From Setaria digitata (Eukaryota > Nematoda > Chromadorea > Rhabditida > Setariidae), in NCBI GenBank assembly GCA_003640385.1, contig RCAB01000050.1:62001-126000 (forward strand): DNA of 64,000 bases. The letters are read 5' to 3'. A program made the position numbers and the translations under genes. The notes under the pieces are model-generated. The model did no database searches and was not told the DNA's origin. It saw nothing but the letters and a program-made list of their open reading frames with translations. Below, piece after piece: positions 60,483 through 64,000 of this stretch. How positions within the stretch are numbered: the stretch's first letter is position 1; every line of letters starts with the position of its first letter.

Positions 60483-62212
60483 AAAAACAATGATGAAAAG
60501 AAAATGGCATTATTATATGGATGAAATGGTTAATGTTTTATACAGTAAGATACGGTAAATGGATTTTCTTATTTTTGGTCTAAAAAAGATATGAAAGAAA
60601 AAAAAAAAAAAAGAAAGAAGAAAAGAAAAGAAAACTAGAAAAGAAATAATTTGATAATTGCATAAAGGAATGGAGGAAAAAAAAGAAAGAAAGAAAGATT
60701 AAATGTTGTTAGAGGTGAAAATTTAAAAAAAAAAAAAAAAAAAGAGAGGAAAAGAAAGAATTATTTTGCATGCATGAATGTTATTGTTACAATAAAATTT
60801 TCTTATTTGTATTGTAATTTTTTGTTTTTTTTTTTTTTTTTTTAAGACGAAAAAGAAATTTTGAAAAATTTATTCAAATTAAACGATACAAATGCTGAAA
60901 TAGAAATTATTGCTAAATTCTTTCAAAATAGAAAACTTTTTTTTTTTCATTTTACTTTTGCAAAATTTTTAACAAAATTGGAATAGTTTGTGGAAAAAAA
61001 TTTGAGGAGAAAAAAAAAAAAAATTGAGGGGAAGACAAAAATTTTGGCATAATAATTGGTAAAAATTTGGACAAAAAAAATATAAGAAATGAATGAAATT
61101 TTACATTTTCACTTTTTCATTTTTTGCTTTTTTTTTTTCCTTTATGTATGTAAAATGCAAATGACTTTAAGATAATTCATATTCTCTTTTCTTTCTTTCA
61201 TGTTTATACAAAAATTTACTTCTCATTTCAATTTTTTCAACTTAAAAAATTATTCGATATTAGTAAATTTTTGAGTAAATTCTGAATTCCAAAACAAAAA
61301 AAAAAAGTTAAAAATTGATGATAAACTACATATTTTATTATGAATTTATCATTTGTTATGCAATGTTTTTTGGTTCCGAAAAATTCATCACTTTTCCAGT
61401 TTACAACATTAACAACGGAAATGGAATTACTTTTAACGACTGATTTAAATTGCGTAATTAATGCAATTTTGACCTTCTTGTATATGGAAAGAGAAGAGAA
61501 AAAAAAATTCACCTTAATTGCATGAAAAGGTAATCATCATCCAGGTAAGTCATAGAACTACACCAACCTAAATTCTTAATTTATAATGACTTCAGAAGAT
61601 CAGTTCTGATGCATATTGTAATTCAAATATTCAATTGAATATCAATGTTCGAGATAAAATTGAATTTCTTTTTTTTTTTTTTTCTGATAAATTGTTGAAT
61701 TCTTCCCATTTTTCACTATTGTTATAGAACTTTTCATATCAAAAATTTTTCAGTTCGTCGATATTAAAATGTTTTATTTAGATTGTTGAATGCCTCGTTT
61801 TAGTTTTCATATCAAAAGTTAGAAAATGTTTTTTCTTTTTTTCGTTTTTTTTGCCGAAATTTTATTTCCATCGTAGAAATATGCTTTTTTTTTCGCTTCA
61901 AGAAAACTGCTGTTCAATAGTAACCCGGAAGCTGAAAATTTCCAGAATTTATGAATTACATGAAATTTTGGTACTGTGCTCGAAAATTTTGCATTTCTTA
62001 AATTAATGCTTCTAATTGCCAAACATCAGCAAAAATTAGAAATTGAATTAAAAGTGTTCTCTAAAAATTTGCATATTTTTTGCAAAAATTTTGTTCATTT
62101 CAAATATAAAACATGAAATTCTTTGATAAGTTGTTCATTTTTATCATTTATATTCTAGCAAATTGATTTATTCGTTGACTATTTTGATTTAATTTTGTGC
62201 AAATTTATCACG

Positions 62213-63926
62213 ATGACATCAAATCCGATGGATAATGTAATTCAATTAATTAATCAATATAAGGGCGAATTTGAATTTGGCATCAGCGAATTGATGAAGC
62301 ATGCTGGTGCAATTATTAATTTTACCAGCAAAGTATTAAATTTCACTTTTTCTGAATTTTAAATTAAATTTAAAAATAAAATTTGTAAGAGGCAAACTGA
62401 TAGAAGAATAAAAGAATATGTGAAAAGGGCAAAATAAAATGAAGAAAAAAAGACAGATTTTGGAATTGATATTTCAGTTTTATCATAGCAGTTTTTTATT
62501 TAGATCAAATTTTCATTCACTTTTATCGAAAATTAAAAAAAAAAAAGTATTCCTCCATCAAGTTTGTGTTTATGAAAATTTTCCTTTAATATAAAATTTA
62601 AAAAGGAAAATGGAACTTTTTCGCTTTTATTTAATTTTATTCAACTTTAACTTAAATTTACGTTTAAATTTTGTGAATTTTAGGGAAGCACATATCAGCA
62701 ATTTAATATTTATCATCAAAAATTACTGAAACAGCGTGATGAAATGCTGATAAAGATACGCGATACGCATTCTGCACTACCTGACCTGGATACAATAAAA
62801 CTTTTAAATGCCTTCACCTGGATGGCTATCATGCTACTAGGACTAAGTTTTGGTGCTATTCTTGGTGGCATCTTATTTCCACCTTTTCTCGAGTTTATCA
62901 TAAGTGGTACCGATGCGGCCTTCTTAGCATATTTTGTCCTCCCACTTACAGTTTATTATTTTCTTCATCTACCGATGGAAATAATCATAAATAATGATTT
63001 ATTTCGACGACATTTATTATTCTTATTTGCTACACTTGAGGTTTTTTTTTCTTTTAATTATTACTGAATGAATTAAATTCCTTACTTATTATCAATTTGT
63101 TGTTATTATTCTCCTTATAATGATAATTATAATAAGACAGCAGTAATAGTAATAAAAATTGCGACCACGATTATATTATTTGTTCTGAATAATATTATTA
63201 TATCATTGTTTCTTTGTTAATATTATTATTTATGCCTTTGATATCTATTAATTTTACTGCTTATTACTCTTTTTTTAATATGATTAATGTTATTTTATCA
63301 GTCAAATACTTAGCAGAAATAGATTTTATCAAATAACTTCTGCTAAGTCATTGTCTTTCTTCAAATACATCTAGAATCTGTCTAATCATGCAGTTATTTT
63401 ATCTGCTGATACGAATTTTAAGGATACAGACTGATACGAATTTATAGGATGCAGAGACAATAGTTAAGAACACACAAAAAAAAAAAAATGATATCTGAAA
63501 ATTTCTTTTAATCAACAATACGAAATAAAATGATTATTGTTACAGTGTTATTACTGGCTATTCTTATTGCTATTGTTGCAGCAATTATTGCTGTTGTTTA
63601 CTTCGCATTCTGCCTGACTATTTCAGGGTCTCCTGACGGGATATATCTTCTCCAATAAGGATCTAATTAGTGCTCCACCAATTGCCGCTTTAACACCGAT
63701 AGCTATCGGATTAATTCCTCATTTTGGATCAACAGTAATTGGTAATGACCGTGTTAAACTGATATCTTTGACAATTGGTGGCGGATTCATTTTGCATTTA
63801 TTAGTGGGTACCATAATCAGCTTATCACTACCATATCTTTTACTTGCTGCTCTCTATGGATTTATCGGTTTTGCAACTTTGCAACTCTGTGTGAATAATA
63901 TTGGAAAAGATCCTGTTAGTCCTTGA
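62213..63926 (+). CDS. multi-pass membrane protein, possibly distant Bax-inhibitor-1/TMBIM relative
   Basis: Exons 62213-62332, 62684-63040 and 63627-63926 give 258 residues. Residues 1-90 are mostly hydrophilic, with a likely coiled segment (YHQKLLKQRDEMLIKI). About six hydrophobic spans follow, the first two being WMAIMLLGLSFGAILGGILF and AFLAYFVLPLTVYYFLHLP. The arrangement RRHLLFLFATLEGLLTGYIF, followed by PPIAALTPIAIGLIP, resembles the start of the Bax-inhibitor-1 core, but the conserved C-terminal Asp pair of that family is not evident. The assignment is tentative and a nematode-specific family is equally possible. A TATTCTAG acceptor at 62158 may receive the leader. If the exon 2 donor is skipped, the frame ends at a stop at 63067. 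Confidence 0.75.
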
Positions 63927-64000
63927 ATTATACAGTAATTTTTTGATATATTGTAATTAAATACAAATTTGTAATAGATTAATTGATAAAGGAATAACTC

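Larger units (their letters stand above)
59965..62150. other. intergenic upstream of the ShKT gene and of the 62.2-kb gene
   Basis: A divergent spacer with long purine and A/T tracts. A 61-codon plus ORF at 61340-61525 has no recognisable content, and no gene is called. Confidence 0.45.

Noticed and set aside
61340..61525. 61-codon plus-strand ORF with a minus-strand partner
   Set aside because: Both strands are open, neither resembles a family, and no matching exon is nearby.

Overview
The window looks like nuclear DNA of a parasitic nematode, most likely a filarial (Onchocercidae) worm. It is very AT-rich with long A/T runs. Genes are split into many short exons, acceptors end in TTTCAG-like sequence, and acceptor-type sites with no cis partner sit 5-50 nt before several start codons, as expected for spliced-leader trans-splicing. 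The products are typical of metazoa and nematodes. Species was inferred, not tested. All exon models were built by hand from splice sites, reading phase and remembered family motifs.

Layout. 1.9-10 kb: an intact transthyretin-like (TTL) gene on the minus strand, a decayed fragment of the 3' end of tub-1, and a decayed second TTL gene. Together these show an old tandem duplication of about 3.2 kb that took in the TTL gene and the tail of tub-1. 10-14 kb: tub-1 (Tubby), minus. 14-21 kb: AT-rich intergenic DNA with a palindromic RFX/DAF-19 X-box. 21-24.6 kb: rpb-5 (RPABC1) and a tiny TAL/NHLH-like bHLH factor, both plus. 24.9-27.2 kb: TMEM138, minus, with another X-box-like site upstream. 29.8-33.6 kb: pch-2/TRIP13 AAA+ ATPase, plus, with a tRNA-Asn(GTT) inside intron 1 and E2F-like and DR3 nuclear-receptor-like motifs upstream. 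34.0-34.4 kb: a possible small membrane protein and a hairpin followed by a T run. 35.8-40.4 kb: ctns-1 (cystinosin), minus. 40.4-51.9 kb: gene-poor, repeat-rich DNA. 52-56.1 kb: OGFOD1/Tpa1-type ribosomal prolyl hydroxylase, plus. 56.5-60 kb: an unrecognised 675-residue secreted protein ending in a ShKT domain, minus. 62.2-63.9 kb: a 258-residue multi-pass membrane protein, plus.

Functional links. tub-1 and TMEM138 are both cilium genes and both have X-box-like sites upstream, so they may share RFX control; rpb-5 and the bHLH gene lie between them. The remaining genes are housekeeping (rpb-5, ogfod1, ctns-1), meiotic (pch-2) or secreted nematode-type proteins (TTL, ShKT). Two single-N positions, each flanked by near-identical copies, are assembly joins rather than biology.
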